A stretch of DNA of 64,000 bases, from contig NZ_PNEO01000006.1 of the NCBI RefSeq assembly GCF_002870125.1, forward strand, positions 1 through 64,000. The letters are read 5' to 3'. Shown here one piece after another: positions 1 to 8,682 of this stretch; the stretch's first letter is position 1; each line of letters starts with the position of its first letter. A program made the translations under genes and the position numbers. The notes below the pieces were generated by a model. That model saw only the letters and a program-made list of their open reading frames with translations. It was not told the origin of the DNA and ran no database searches. Origin of the DNA: Burkholderia sp. WAC0059. GTDB taxonomy: Bacteria > Pseudomonadota > Gammaproteobacteria > Burkholderiales > Burkholderiaceae.

Positions 1-108
1 AACGAGAGTCGGCCTCACAGGGCCCTTGGCGAAGTGTCACCTGCCGAATATGTCCGTCAGTTGGGCCTGCAGGCCCAACTGACGGACCAACAGAACGCCG
101 AAGACTAA
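1..108 (+). CDS. IS3-family transposase (OrfB), C-terminal fragment cut by the window edge
   Basis: The first frame is open from base 1 to a TAA at 106-108 and reads NESRPHRALGEVSPAEYVRQ and then a short tail. The RPHxALG...PAEY block is the conserved C-terminal signature of IS3-family DDE transposases, just after the catalytic domain. Only the last 35 residues are in the window, so whether the element is intact cannot be judged. No clear terminal inverted repeat was recognised in 109-303, which otherwise holds no convincing gene. The fragment marks the left side of the window as mobile-element territory next to the defence genes. Confidence 0.8.
   Translation, partial: NESRPHRALGEVSPAEYVRQLGLQAQLTDQQNAED
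52..87. repeat. Perfect 36-bp palindrome inside the transposase C-terminus
   Basis: Bases 52-69 are exactly reverse-complementary to 70-87, with no spacer; the centre is a CTGCAG. The symmetry breaks at both neighbouring bases (T51 and C88). It lies inside coding sequence, covering codons 18-29 of the fragment (VRQLG...LTD), so it is not an ordinary terminator and has no T-run after it. It could be a cruciform-prone site or a scar of an inverted duplication. Confidence 0.85.
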
Positions 109-303
109 CACTGCCTTTGGCACTGCAAGCCGGGGCCACTCACCATGCTTTCCTCGTCGGATGGTTGAGAATTTGACGGATGGTAGCAGGTTTGTTTCTT
201 CCGAAGCGTATTGCTCCCGGCGGAGTTGGCAAGGGTGGATGTTTGGTTGATCTTGGAGGCTTTCTGCGGATTCAAATGCCTATCACGATAGCCACGAAGA
301 AGA

Positions 304-1671
304 CTAACCAGCCGACAATGTCGGGCCACGACGTTTGCGGCCCCGTGCACGAGGCGCCCACTTCAATGCGTCCTCAGCTTGTACCTCTTTCCGCGTTTTC
401 CCCTTGATGTTCGGTAACGGAGGAACCCAGCTGTACCCGAACGACGCATCTTCAATACGTACCAGATCGGAGCCTGTGACTGCCTGGACACCCATGTTTG
501 CGAGATGAAATGCGTTGGCGAGCCAGGATTTCAACTGGGACTTGCTCAGTATCGCCCCATCCCCCCATATCGATGTCTCTCCTTCTGCACGGCACAGCTG
601 CTTGACGCTTTCCGGAATTGCTGCACTGTCAGGGTAGATTTCGAGAACACCCTGGTAAGTCGCAAAATTGGCCAGGGTTTCTGGTCTTTTCAGGCGCCTG
701 CCACTTCCATTAATCCCTGATGCAACGATAGTCAGCTTTTGGAAGCAGTCTAGGAGAGCGCGATATTCGTGTTCACCGAGCACGACATGGCGAGGTTTGT
801 ACTGAGAGTCGATTTTGCGCTGCAGACTGACGATGGTGACGAACACATCCCGAAACCACCGTTGGGATTCGGTCCGCAATGGAATCACCATACCTCGCAG
901 TTCTGCCACTTCAGCTGAATCCAGGTAGATGCCGTCGGCGGCCTTCATTGCGGAATCGGCTTCAGAGAGAGGTTCGCGTGGGCCCCTGTCGCTGAAAAAA
1001 TATGAATTGGCCTCCACCCACCAGGCCGGCTGCCGTTTGCCGGAGGATATAACGGTGCTGCCATTTATCTGGATGCTGTCGCGGAAGTAGTCGATGGCCT
1101 CTCCAAGCGTCGTGTATATCGATGGAGCCCCCCCTTCTTCGAAGGCCTGCTTCATCGCCTGACGGACTCGGTCTTCCAGTTTTTTCCTTGAGATGGCCAT
1201 GGCGCCGCGCCAGTCGGATGAGATGTCCTTCAGCTCGTCATGGCTGACATGGAGGACGTTCGTGCAGATTCTCGGATCAATGAGACTCATCTGGATTGCC
1301 TGCCTGGAGCCATTGAGTTTTTCCAGGACCGAGTGCAATCGTAGCGAGATGACACCGGCCGAAGAATTGATGGAATGCATCAAGGCAATTGACGAATCGA
1401 TCAGGAAGTTGCGTTCCTTGTGGTTACAGTGCGTGCAGGATAGCTTGAGATTCACGAGATTGTCGACGTCCAGTCCCGGATAGTATTTCTCCATCACTTC
1501 TGGATGGCTACGGGGAATTATGTGTGCGACGTGATATTTTTCGCCGGAAATCGGATTGTTGCACGACGAGCATCTACTCCTGTAGAGATTAAGTACAACA
1601 GATCGACATTGTCTGTTGCGATAAAAGCCATTATATTTTGTAAAATCATCTACATTGAATATCGGGCTCAT
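304..1671 (-). CDS. HNH endonuclease with uncharacterised C-terminal region
   Basis: The 455-residue product has an N-terminal HNH zinc-finger nuclease module: C34-x2-C37, H47/H50 in HVAHIIPRSHP, N71 in a DNLVNL block, and C79-x2-C82 followed by H84. This is the classic CxxC-H-N-CxxC layout of DNA-cutting HNH enzymes. The rest (about 90-455) matches nothing I recognise and shows no obvious SAVED domain. The start was set at ATG 1671 because AAGGGG sits 5 bases upstream; an in-frame ATG at 1701 lacks such a site. It points the same way as the CBASS operon and lies 463 bases beyond cap3. It is therefore an accessory candidate or an independent defence nuclease. The very C-terminus is basic (RARGRKRR). 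Confidence 0.75.
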   Translation of the reverse strand: MSPIFNVDDFTKYNGFYRNRQCRSVVLNLYRSRCSSCNNPISGEKYHVAHIIPRSHPEVMEKYYPGLDVDNLVNLKLSCTHCNHKERNFLIDSSIALMHSINSSAGVISLRLHSVLEKLNGSRQAIQMSLIDPRICTNVLHVSHDELKDISSDWRGAMAISRKKLEDRVRQAMKQAFEEGGAPSIYTTLGEAIDYFRDSIQINGSTVISSGKRQPAWWVEANSYFFSDRGPREPLSEADSAMKAADGIYLDSAEVAELRGMVIPLRTESQRWFRDVFVTIVSLQRKIDSQYKPRHVVLGEHEYRALLDCFQKLTIVASGINGSGRRLKRPETLANFATYQGVLEIYPDSAAIPESVKQLCRAEGETSIWGDGAILSKSQLKSWLANAFHLANMGVQAVTGSDLVRIEDASFGYSWVPPLPNIKGKTRKEVQAEDALKWAPRARGRKRRGPTLSAG

Positions 1672-1855
1672 CTTTTCCCCTTCGTTATTTTTAAGGATCA
1701 TGGAAATGGGCGCGTTTGCTCACGGAGATGGCATGCCGCCATGGAAGATCTCGATTAGCGTTGCCGTATTGCGCTATCCGGATCCTCGTAGCAGTTGTTG
1801 AGACCAGGTGTATCTTGGCGATTCGTGGGGCGATGCTTGGAATGGCTGCTGCAGG

Positions 1856-2047
1856 CTAGCGCGATTCTTCATCGCTGTACTCGTAATCGAAGCGCACGGA
1901 TGCGGCAAATTCTCCGGTGGCGTTCCACGTCGCTGCATTTCTGCCGTGCATTCGCGCCAGCGCGAATGCTGAATTCATGGCTTCCCGCATGGTCTGCTCG
2001 TTACGCTCGTCAATGTATCCATGACAACGTGTGTGAGCTGGGAGCAT
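1856..2047 (-). CDS. Small hypothetical ORF in frame with and downstream of cap3
   Basis: A 63-residue frame begins at ATG 2047 and ends at TAG 1856. It lies exactly in the cap3 frame: the frame is open for 92 codons between the cap3 stop (2135-2137) and 1856. The translation upstream of the ATG (WPAIVLPDPSAQLW...) also looks protein-like. No good ribosome-binding site is visible. It may be a real small gene with an unrecognised start, a readthrough extension of Cap3, or the remnant of a gene that lost its 5' end. I recognise no domain. Apart from this, the 463 bases between the HNH gene and cap3 hold nothing I can identify. Confidence 0.35.
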   Translation of the reverse strand: MLPAHTRCHGYIDERNEQTMREAMNSAFALARMHGRNAATWNATGEFAASVRFDYEYSDEESR

Positions 2048-2134
2048 GGTCAGCCTTGATACTCGGTACGAGTCGCCCAGCCTGTCGCACCACAGCTGAG
2101 CCGACGGGTCTGGGAGAACGATTGCAGGCCACGT

Positions 2135-2602
2135 CTATACATGCTCCGGCTGCAGTATCGTGTGTGGGAAATTCGGCTGTAGAGCGGCAACGTAGAGATG
2201 ACGGGTTCCGACGATAACACTGAGCATAGTGGCGTTGCCCGTGTTGCGCGATGGGAGTTTGCTCCACTGATCAATATCGACGAGCGACGGGGAAGGAGTG
2301 ACTTCTGGATGTGTATGCCATTCTCCGATGTATCCAATTGTGCCGAGGCTGCGCTTCCATAGTTCGACGGCGCGCTCCTGGTGGCCATGGCTCTCACGAA
2401 CGAATGAAACGCGCGTACGGCGATCTGTTGGTTGCGGTTCAGTCGCGTGGGTCACTTCGAAGTGACTTCCGCGCCGGCGTCCGACGAGAATCCCTCCGGC
2501 CTCTGGTTGATGTCGGTCCTGACGATAAGCGAGGAGAATGTTGATCACAGTATCGGAGAATAGGACCAAAATTCGCTTGTCAGGTGTCGCCCACGAATTC
2601 AT
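2135..2602 (-). CDS. cap3: Cap3: CBASS JAB/JAMM-family isopeptidase
   Basis: The 155-residue product has a complete JAMM zinc-protease motif: E34 (PEAGGILVG), then H96-x-H98-x7-S106-x2-D109 in the stretch EWHTHPEVTPSPSLVD. In type II CBASS, Cap3 is the deconjugating peptidase that removes the CD-NTase from the targets to which Cap2 links it. The ATG at 2602 overlaps the cap2 stop as ATGA, implying translational coupling. An in-frame ATG at 2611 and a TTG at 2620 are alternatives. It is the last recognisable gene of the CBASS operon. Function is by family; the motif is directly visible. Confidence 0.9.
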   Translation of the reverse strand: MNSWATPDKRILVLFSDTVINILLAYRQDRHQPEAGGILVGRRRGSHFEVTHATEPQPTDRRTRVSFVRESHGHQERAVELWKRSLGTIGYIGEWHTHPEVTPSPSLVDIDQWSKLPSRNTGNATMLSVIVGTRHLYVAALQPNFPHTILQPEHV

Positions 2603-4242
2603 GCCCTGCATGCAGGGCAAGTTGGCCTGCGTTCAGGATTGGTATCGTCGTGCCCCTTTCGATATTGACCGTCAAGGATGTGTGTTCTCAGGCGGGGAGT
2701 CGGCGTGTCACGTACCCAATCGAGCATCATTTCAGTTCCGAGGCAGGCCGCGTGCATCGATACCGTGGCGGGGAAGGGGACATAAAGGCTTTCGCACCCA
2801 TGGCCGGCGAGGCGCAGTGGGACTTCTCCCTCAACAACCGGATATAGGGCAGTTCTATCATCGCTCTTGAGGCATCGGACGCAGGCTGCACTATCGGAGT
2901 CACGTAACAGCCCGCGAACGGCCGTGCCGGGCCCTTCGATCCACACTGTAAGTGATGGCCTGAAATGCTGCCCCGTTAGCCGTTGAACGAGCAGGTGTCC
3001 GAGTGCTTCTTCGCCCGTCGCATCAATGACGAATTCCGCATTAAGCAGGTTGACTTGAAGTACGTCTGCAGGCAGCGGTCGGAGATTGGCACCAGGAGTG
3101 CCACGCTTCAATTCGTCAGCCAGAGCTGTCGCCTTGTTGTGAAGAACATGATTCATCCCGAGACGATGGCGACCGACGTTTTGAGGGAGGAGAACGTCGT
3201 AATCAACAAGCGCGAGTTCGCCTCCTCCGGTACCGGCTCCGGCCTTGACCAGGCACTCCGCGAGATAACCACCAATGGTTCCGCAGCCGACCAGCATGAT
3301 GCGCTTGCCGGCAAGTGTCTGTTGCTCTGGAATGTTGCGCTGGGCGATATACGCATCGTCCATTCGCAAGCAATACAGTGGGATGATCTTGCTCGTGTAG
3401 ACAACTTCAAGCGAAGATGGACGAGTCTGTTTGTCTCGCGCCTGGCGGTCATACACCACGATGAAGGCGTACTTGAACTTCGGAGATTCGACTACGCATA
3501 AAACGCTGTTCGCGCGCGTCTTGGCTTCGGCATGAATCACTTGCTCAAGCTTCTTGCGCGTCTTTGCGTGGAGCGCCGATTGCCAACGCAGCAATTCTGC
3601 GACTGTTCGCGGAGGCCACTGATCCTGGAGTGGGCGAGGGTGGGCTGGTGTGATGACACGACGGACGGCGACAGTATGCTTGTCGTCGATAGATGCGCCG
3701 ATGGTCTTGAGCTTTTCGGCTGTTGCGGTGGGATCGTCAGTCACAGCAACGAACGGACGTGTGCTGTCACGGGAATTGAGCAGAATGGCGTGTAAAGGTC
3801 GAGTCGGATTGGCCCCGAAATCGAGCAGGCAGTGGCCTGCCACAGGCCAGTATGCAAAAAATTCTTCTTCAAGATCCGCTGTCGGCTCGCCGCGAAGGAT
3901 TTGCCCGAGCACATGTTCGGCCCGTTCGATGCACGCCAGCACCTGACCATCTGGGTCAAAAACATCAAGCGTAATAGAACCCGCTGCGGCATAGCAAAGG
4001 AATCCGCCGCCGATGATGTGCGGTGAGACAGGTTTTAGCCGTTCCGGAACCGGTGTCAGGTGAATCTGCGGTAACCGTTGACTGCTCGGGTCGACGGATA
4101 GTTTCACCGGATATGCGATGCCGTCTACATGTAGCGCCCCCTCGAACAGGTACCACTTGTCCGGCGTACGCCCTTTGTAGAGAAAGCCGCGTTGTGCGAG
4201 CGCGCGGGATATGCGCGCACCACTCGTGTCATCGGCGTTCAT
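2599..4242 (-). CDS. cap2: Cap2: CBASS E2-E1 fusion ubiquitin-like ligase
   Basis: The 547-residue product has an N-terminal E2-like part with a candidate catalytic cysteine, C83 ([11 protein letters not shown]). A C-terminal ThiF/E1 adenylation domain follows, with the nucleotide-binding loop GCGTIGG at 319-325 and a catalytic cysteine C483 in AGHGCES. CxxC pairs at 454-457 and 542-545 probably bind zinc. Cap2 proteins conjugate the C-terminus of the CD-NTase to cellular targets and so prime it. The gene overlaps cap1 (ATGA at 4239-4242) and cap3 (ATGA at 2599-2602). The E1 and E2 cysteines are both present, so the ligase appears intact. Confidence 0.92.
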   Translation of the reverse strand: MNADDTSGARISRALAQRGFLYKGRTPDKWYLFEGALHVDGIAYPVKLSVDPSSQRLPQIHLTPVPERLKPVSPHIIGGGFLCYAAAGSITLDVFDPDGQVLACIERAEHVLGQILRGEPTADLEEEFFAYWPVAGHCLLDFGANPTRPLHAILLNSRDSTRPFVAVTDDPTATAEKLKTIGASIDDKHTVAVRRVITPAHPRPLQDQWPPRTVAELLRWQSALHAKTRKKLEQVIHAEAKTRANSVLCVVESPKFKYAFIVVYDRQARDKQTRPSSLEVVYTSKIIPLYCLRMDDAYIAQRNIPEQQTLAGKRIMLVGCGTIGGYLAECLVKAGAGTGGGELALVDYDVLLPQNVGRHRLGMNHVLHNKATALADELKRGTPGANLRPLPADVLQVNLLNAEFVIDATGEEALGHLLVQRLTGQHFRPSLTVWIEGPGTAVRGLLRDSDSAACVRCLKSDDRTALYPVVEGEVPLRLAGHGCESLYVPFPATVSMHAACLGTEMMLDWVRDTPTPRLRTHILDGQYRKGHDDTNPERRPTCPACRA

Positions 4243-5378
4243 CCGGCCTGGCTCCTGCCCACGAGCGGCGACGCCACCGCGCTGACGGGTGTCGCAAGCA
4301 CGGTTGCCGCGACAGAGGCAATCTTAATCCGCGACGGTGCGTTCGGGAATCTCGGGCCGAATTGTTGAATCATCCACGTGCATGCCTGGTTGGAACTGCT
4401 GGAACCCAGTGCACCGCGAAGGAACGTCTCGAAGAGTTCGATTTTACCGGCGGCTTCTTCGACTCCATCGCGACCCAGGCGGTCCGTCAGCGACTCGCCC
4501 GTGTCGACAGGATTCGATACGCCGTCGCGCAGCACGGAAGGGAGCTTGTCGACCAGGTCCAGAAGCGCGAGATCATCTCGGCGATCGCGCGAGTCGAACA
4601 CTGGGGCCGAAGCAGCCATCAACAGGATGGAGGATGGGCCGCCGGATACCCACTGCCAGTCGCGGAACGCCTTGAGATACCGGACGATTCGTCGGAACTG
4701 TTCGCCGTGTCGTTCCACTTCATCAAGAAACCAGTCCTTCACGGGGCGGGGGTCAGACTTCGCCCAGTTGTCTTCGCGGTGAGCCAGGAGCACGTGATCA
4801 CGAGGCAACGCAGTCCACGCGTCGCGCTCGGCTGCCGAAACGGCCGAGTCCAGGGCGATGTACCCATACTGGCTGAGCGCGGCCTTCTGAAGTTTGTCGA
4901 ACTCGTCGTCCGGAATCGCATACAGTGGAATGTCGACGTGTGCGAAAGCCGAGATTTCGATCCGGATGCAGGTTGGTTTGTCGGTGATGAGCTTCCAGCC
5001 ACGCGCCCGAACGAGCGGGCGCAACGCCTCTTCTGCTGCGGCGAAGAAGATCGCGCTGGCGACACTCGGCCTGGCCGTTTGCGAAACGAAGCTGAGAGGC
5101 AGATACGTCCCGTCGTCGACATCGGCTTGCTGTGGGTGCTGCGCCGGTGCGTTAAGCGTCTTGTACGCCCAGGAGCCCTGCGTGAAGAAGCGCGGTCGCA
5201 CTGTCGGGCCAGTGTAGCCGTGATTGCGCAGTACCCGCATCAAATTTTCCCGCAGGCAAATCCGCACTGCGGACTTCGCTTCCGCGATGAAGGATCGCTC
5301 CTGGAGCGTCAATTCGATGTTCGACAGCAGCGTCGAATCCTCGACGGTCGAATGGAACAGTGAACTCAGATTCAACAC
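4239..5378 (-). CDS. cap1: Cap1: CD-NTase, DncV-like cyclic dinucleotide synthase
   Basis: The 379-residue product carries the nucleotidyltransferase signature of CD-NTases: GS at 68-69 ([11 protein letters not shown]), the DxD pair D86/D88 ([11 protein letters not shown]) and the third acidic residue D149 ([10 protein letters not shown]). The motif spacing and the DDGTYLPL context resemble clade A enzymes such as DncV, which make 3',3'-cGAMP on phage infection. The product identity is inferred from family and from the CapV partner. The start is a GTG at 5378, overlapping the capV stop by 7 bases. The protein ends in ...SQAG; a C-terminal glycine fits its use as the group that Cap2 conjugates. 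Confidence 0.92.
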   Translation of the reverse strand: MLNLSSLFHSTVEDSTLLSNIELTLQERSFIAEAKSAVRICLRENLMRVLRNHGYTGPTVRPRFFTQGSWAYKTLNAPAQHPQQADVDDGTYLPLSFVSQTARPSVASAIFFAAAEEALRPLVRARGWKLITDKPTCIRIEISAFAHVDIPLYAIPDDEFDKLQKAALSQYGYIALDSAVSAAERDAWTALPRDHVLLAHREDNWAKSDPRPVKDWFLDEVERHGEQFRRIVRYLKAFRDWQWVSGGPSSILLMAASAPVFDSRDRRDDLALLDLVDKLPSVLRDGVSNPVDTGESLTDRLGRDGVEEAAGKIELFETFLRGALGSSSSNQACTWMIQQFGPRFPNAPSRIKIASVAATVLATPVSAVASPLVGRSQAG

Positions 5379-6385
5379 GATACGGCTCCTGCGTTTTTGT
5401 TAGCCCCGTGGTAGAACATGGGTGGTGTTGCCAGGTGATTTCGGAACGCTTCGAGTGCCGGGTCGCCGAGCGCACGCTGGGCGGCGTGCGCCCCTCGTTC
5501 CCGGAGAACATGAGTTGCCCCCGCTGTAACGACATCGAGTTTCTCGATGTCCCTGCTCTGGTCCGGCGTGGCGTTATCGTCTATCCGGAAGTAGTTGCTT
5601 CCGAGAACATGGGTCAACATGTCGTGGACTGCGCTTTCCTGAGCCGAAATGACAAGATCGAAAATCCTGGCGCCCCACAGGAATATTCCTCGATCAAGGC
5701 GTGCAGAACCGCGCACCGTGGCGCCGCGCGTCATCGTTCCGATGGAAAGAACCCTGACCGGAACGTTGTCGTCGACGCGAAGTAGCCGTCGCGCCTCGTG
5801 CAGCCCGACGAAGCCAGGCGAGTTGGCGACGAGGCCGCCATCCGCGAATACCCCAACGCCGTCGATTCGGTGCAGCGGAAAGTATGTCGGGGCCGCCGCA
5901 GTTGCCAGTCCGACGTCGACGAGGCTGCGTTGATGATCGGCTTCGTACTTCGGTAGATGTGGTGTCTTGAAGAACTGACCGCCTCCCTTGCTGTAGTTGA
6001 CCGCAGGGATCAACACCCGGTGTCGAAGGTCGCCAATCGTCTTCGTTCCAAGTTTCTCGGTGAGAACGTCTCGAAGTCCAGCGGGGGAGTGCTTGGCTAT
6101 CACCCATTTTCCGATGGTCCGGCGCAGCAAATCTCGAGAATCGAAGATTCGCTTGCCGTCGCGCAGGAACATCGTCTCCAATTCTTCGGCCGGAATTTCT
6201 GCAGCCAAACCCAACGCGAGTAAGCCCCCGGCAGAAGTCCCGCAAATAAGGTCGAAGTGCCTGGCAAGCGGTTGCCCAAACGACTGTTCGAGCCGCCGCA
6301 GGATCGTAGCTGTGTACAGGCCGCGGTAGCCTCCGCCTGACAGGGCAAGGATGTGAAACGGCTTCAGGTTCTGCTGGTTGTCCAT
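5372..6385 (-). CDS. capV: CapV: patatin-like phospholipase, CBASS effector
   Basis: The 337-residue product is a patatin-fold lipase: oxyanion loop GGGYRG at 17-22, nucleophile elbow GTSAG with S51, and the catalytic-dyad DGG with D182. In CBASS this effector is switched on by the CD-NTase second messenger and degrades membrane phospholipids, killing the infected cell. I chose ATG 6385 because it places the glycine-rich loop close to the N-terminus as usual. The frame is open further upstream to 6637, but that part lies inside capW. It is the first gene of the CBASS operon, running from a promoter shared with capW. Confidence 0.92.
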   Translation of the reverse strand: MDNQQNLKPFHILALSGGGYRGLYTATILRRLEQSFGQPLARHFDLICGTSAGGLLALGLAAEIPAEELETMFLRDGKRIFDSRDLLRRTIGKWVIAKHSPAGLRDVLTEKLGTKTIGDLRHRVLIPAVNYSKGGGQFFKTPHLPKYEADHQRSLVDVGLATAAAPTYFPLHRIDGVGVFADGGLVANSPGFVGLHEARRLLRVDDNVPVRVLSIGTMTRGATVRGSARLDRGIFLWGARIFDLVISAQESAVHDMLTHVLGSNYFRIDDNATPDQSRDIEKLDVVTAGATHVLRERGAHAAQRALGDPALEAFRNHLATPPMFYHGANKNAGAVSC

Positions 6386-6419
6386 GCGCGAGCTACAATG
6401 GAGATGTGTGCGTAGCTTT

Positions 6420-6450
6420 ATTATACGCATAATTTTTAGATTAGTATAAT
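6420..6450. promoter_or_regulatory. Symmetric capV/capW promoter-operator
   Basis: ATTATAC at 6420-6426 and GTATAAT at 6444-6450 form a perfect 7-bp inverted repeat with a 17-bp spacer. Each arm contains a consensus -10 (TATAAT) for one direction: 6445-6450 towards capW, and 6425-6420 on the minus strand towards capV. Each arm also supplies a weak -35 (TTATAC, 18-bp spacer) for the other direction. A dimeric regulator bound here would block both promoters. That it binds CapW is inference from position and symmetry. Confidence 0.6.
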
Positions 6451-6476
6451 TTCTATATTTGTGGCACACTCCGGGC

Positions 6477-7385
6477 ATGAACAGGAAACCGGAAACGAAC
6501 GCCACGCCGGGCGGTGGCGAGCCAAAAACAGGGTCACGTTGGGGGCAAGAGCGTAGGCTTGAGTTCATCGACTTTCGGCTGCAATGGGAAGGGCGTTTGA
6601 ATCGCGGCGATCTCACGGACTTTTTTGGCATATCCATCCCTCAGGCATCCCTGGACATTTCGAGGTATCAGTCGGTATGCCCCCAAAATATGGAGTACGA
6701 TCGCAGCACAAAGATGTATGTGGCGATGCCGGACTTCAAACCGGTCTTTCCGGTGAGCCATCCATCGCGTTATCTGAATGAACTGCTGGCGACTGCCACG
6801 GGGGTGCTGCCGAGGGATGCGACTTTTGTCGGATGGTGGCCGTCCGTAGCGGTCGTGCCAGTACCAACCCGGATTCTTGATGTCAATGTGCTGACCGCAC
6901 TGCTCAGGGCAATTCGGGAACGCCAGGGTCTGCGAATTCAATATCAGTCGATGTCACGCCCCGAAGCTATCAGTAGAGTCATTACGCCCCATGCGATTGC
7001 CTTCGACGGCTTCCGTTGGCACGTGAGGGCGTATTGCCATATCCGGGAGTTATTCCTCGACTTTGTGATCGCTCGCATTTTGCGCGTCGAAGCTACGGAG
7101 CAGCCTGGTCCTGGGCAGGAAGAGGACCACGAATGGAATACGGTCGTCACGTTAGAAATTATTGCTAACCCCGGGCTTGGCGAGCAGCGTCGGCGTGTTG
7201 TCGAGCTGGACTATGGTATGGAAGATGGTCAAATCGATCTGCGTTGCAGGCAATCTCTCCTTTTCTATACTCTCAGGCAGCTTGGACTGGACGATAGCAG
7301 CGCCAGGCGTCCAGAGGTACAGCAAATAGCGCTGAAGAATCGCTCCGCAATTGAAGGGTTTAGGAAGCCGCGGACAAGTGAGTAG
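6477..7385 (+). CDS. capW: CapW: WYL-domain transcriptional regulator of CBASS
   Basis: The 302-residue product has an N-terminal winged-helix region (about 28-90). A WYL domain follows at about 131-205 (recognisable in RIQYQSMSRPE, ITPHAIAFDGFRWHVRAYC and FLDFVIARI), then a C-terminal WCX-like extension. This is the CapW/BrxR architecture. CapW-type proteins repress CBASS operons in uninfected cells. It is divergent from capV across an inverted-repeat operator. ATG 6477 gives a leader of about 20 bases after the predicted promoter; a TTG at 6459 is in frame but too close to the -10. Confidence 0.88.
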   Translation: MNRKPETNATPGGGEPKTGSRWGQERRLEFIDFRLQWEGRLNRGDLTDFFGISIPQASLDISRYQSVCPQNMEYDRSTKMYVAMPDFKPVFPVSHPSRYLNELLATATGVLPRDATFVGWWPSVAVVPVPTRILDVNVLTALLRAIRERQGLRIQYQSMSRPEAISRVITPHAIAFDGFRWHVRAYCHIRELFLDFVIARILRVEATEQPGPGQEEDHEWNTVVTLEIIANPGLGEQRRRVVELDYGMEDGQIDLRCRQSLLFYTLRQLGLDDSSARRPEVQQIALKNRSAIEGFRKPRTSE

Positions 7386-7576
7386 GCGTGGATGTGCGGC
7401 CAACCTCACCGTATCCGCGAACGGATTGCTGATCTTTTCCGAGAAGCTTCCGATTTACAACCACTAACAGGACGTTGCTGCTGGCTTGGGGTCTAGGAGC
7501 TGCATCCAGTCGATGTTGAGATCCAACGACGCGGATGGCCGCGATCTGCGAAAGGACAACGATTACCTGAATTCCT

Positions 7577-8002
7577 ATGGACATCGCAAAGATTGAAACA
7601 ACGGAGCAACTTAAGCAACTTGGCTCCATTGAAGAGATACGCAGGAAGCTCGAAGAAATAGTCAACCCGCTTCAAGTGGGCGCCACGACGTATGCTGGGC
7701 TTATGGACGTCGTGCGAATTTTGCAAAAAAATTGGTTGGGTTTTCACGCTGGGCCTTTCGTTTCACGGCAGGCCGAACTGGTCTTCTATCTGACACGGCT
7801 AGACGGCGAGCAACGGAACAAGCTCCTCGGAATTACAGACGAGCATTACCGAGACAAAGACTTAGCTCGAAAATGGTTCCGTTCGCTCCGTCAACAAGTA
7901 CATAGTGATCGGGGGGGCGACGACGCAGCCTTTCTCATTCTGCAAGAACTCTACGATGTTATGACCGAATCTGGCGAAGGCGACGGAGGCGGTGATGACT
8001 AA
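7577..8002 (+). CDS. Small J-domain-like protein, first gene of a pair with an HNH protein
   Basis: The 141-residue product ends in a segment (about 92-131) that reads like a divergent DnaJ J-domain: two helices around an HSD tripeptide (residues 109-111) where J-proteins have HPD, then RGGDDAAFLILQELYDVM, matching the usual GGD..AF..LQ.AY..L helix. The N-terminal 90 residues are not recognised. J-domains recruit Hsp70-type chaperones; with HSD instead of HPD that function is uncertain. It overlaps the next gene by 8 bases, so the two are probably co-translated. The upstream 191 bases hold no gene I can identify. The ribosome-binding site is weak. Confidence 0.6.
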   Translation: MDIAKIETTEQLKQLGSIEEIRRKLEEIVNPLQVGATTYAGLMDVVRILQKNWLGFHAGPFVSRQAELVFYLTRLDGEQRNKLLGITDEHYRDKDLARKWFRSLRQQVHSDRGGDDAAFLILQELYDVMTESGEGDGGGDD

Positions 8003-8681
8003 GGAGAATCTTCCAGTTATTCACTCTGCGCAAGAGTTGGATATCAAGTTTCCAGAGGCGAAAGGCTATATTCCACCAAAGGACGCAGCTAAGACGCAGG
8101 CACTGATCCAATCCGGCTGCGTCTTTACAGGCGATGGTCAGACATTTGTGCCAACGAAAGGTCTGTCACATTTGCTCGCAACGGATCAGCCGGGCGTCAA
8201 TAAGTTCGTCAATGATCTGCCGAATACGGACAAGACTCGCAGGGGCGAAGACCGGTTTGTTACCACCGCTTCCTTGCAAAAGGAGGTATCGCGGCGTATC
8301 CAGGAGCCGAGAGATGTCGACAAACGTGAGCGGCTCAAGGACACTGAGGCTTGCCTCATTGCTTTCCGCGATCATCCCGAGTTAGATAAACGTCGAGCAA
8401 TCAACGAACTGCAGAATCGCAAGGAGCTTCCAAAGCTGAAGCAGCAGATTCTCAATGCAAGGGGCATCACAACCTGCGAGGTTAGTGGTGAGCCGTTGCA
8501 GCCGAACGCTGCGGTTCACCACATCGAACGGCAAGCAGATCAACCGAACAAGAGTTTGGATCCCGATAACCTGCTTCTGGTAAATCCTGGGCCACATGGC
8601 AAGATTCACGAAGCGGAAGCTCACTCTCCCGAAGCTTTAGACGATCTGGCAAAACAAGAAGGTTGGCCGTACAAGCGGTAA
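7995..8681 (+). CDS. HNH-type nuclease, partner of the J-domain-like protein
   Basis: The 228-residue product has a C-terminal HNH-like motif: C in TTCEVSGEPL, the HH pair in AAVHHIERQ, DPDNLLLVN, and a closing H in GPHGKIHE. This resembles the compact HNH fold of DNA-degrading enzymes, with only one cysteine of the usual zinc set. The first 155 residues are unrecognised. ATG 7995 was chosen because GGAGG lies 5 bases upstream; a GTG at 7992 is less well placed. The 8-base overlap with the preceding gene implies an operon. Sitting between CBASS and a NACHT gene, the pair is a reasonable candidate defence module, but no characterised system with this pairing comes to mind. Confidence 0.6.
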   Translation: MTKENLPVIHSAQELDIKFPEAKGYIPPKDAAKTQALIQSGCVFTGDGQTFVPTKGLSHLLATDQPGVNKFVNDLPNTDKTRRGEDRFVTTASLQKEVSRRIQEPRDVDKRERLKDTEACLIAFRDHPELDKRRAINELQNRKELPKLKQQILNARGITTCEVSGEPLQPNAAVHHIERQADQPNKSLDPDNLLLVNPGPHGKIHEAEAHSPEALDDLAKQEGWPYKR

Positions 8682-8682
8682 T

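Noticed and set aside
304..1671. Assignment of the HNH gene as the CBASS effector Cap5
   Set aside because: Cap5 is HNH plus SAVED and replaces other effectors; no SAVED-like sequence is visible here and CapV is already the effector.
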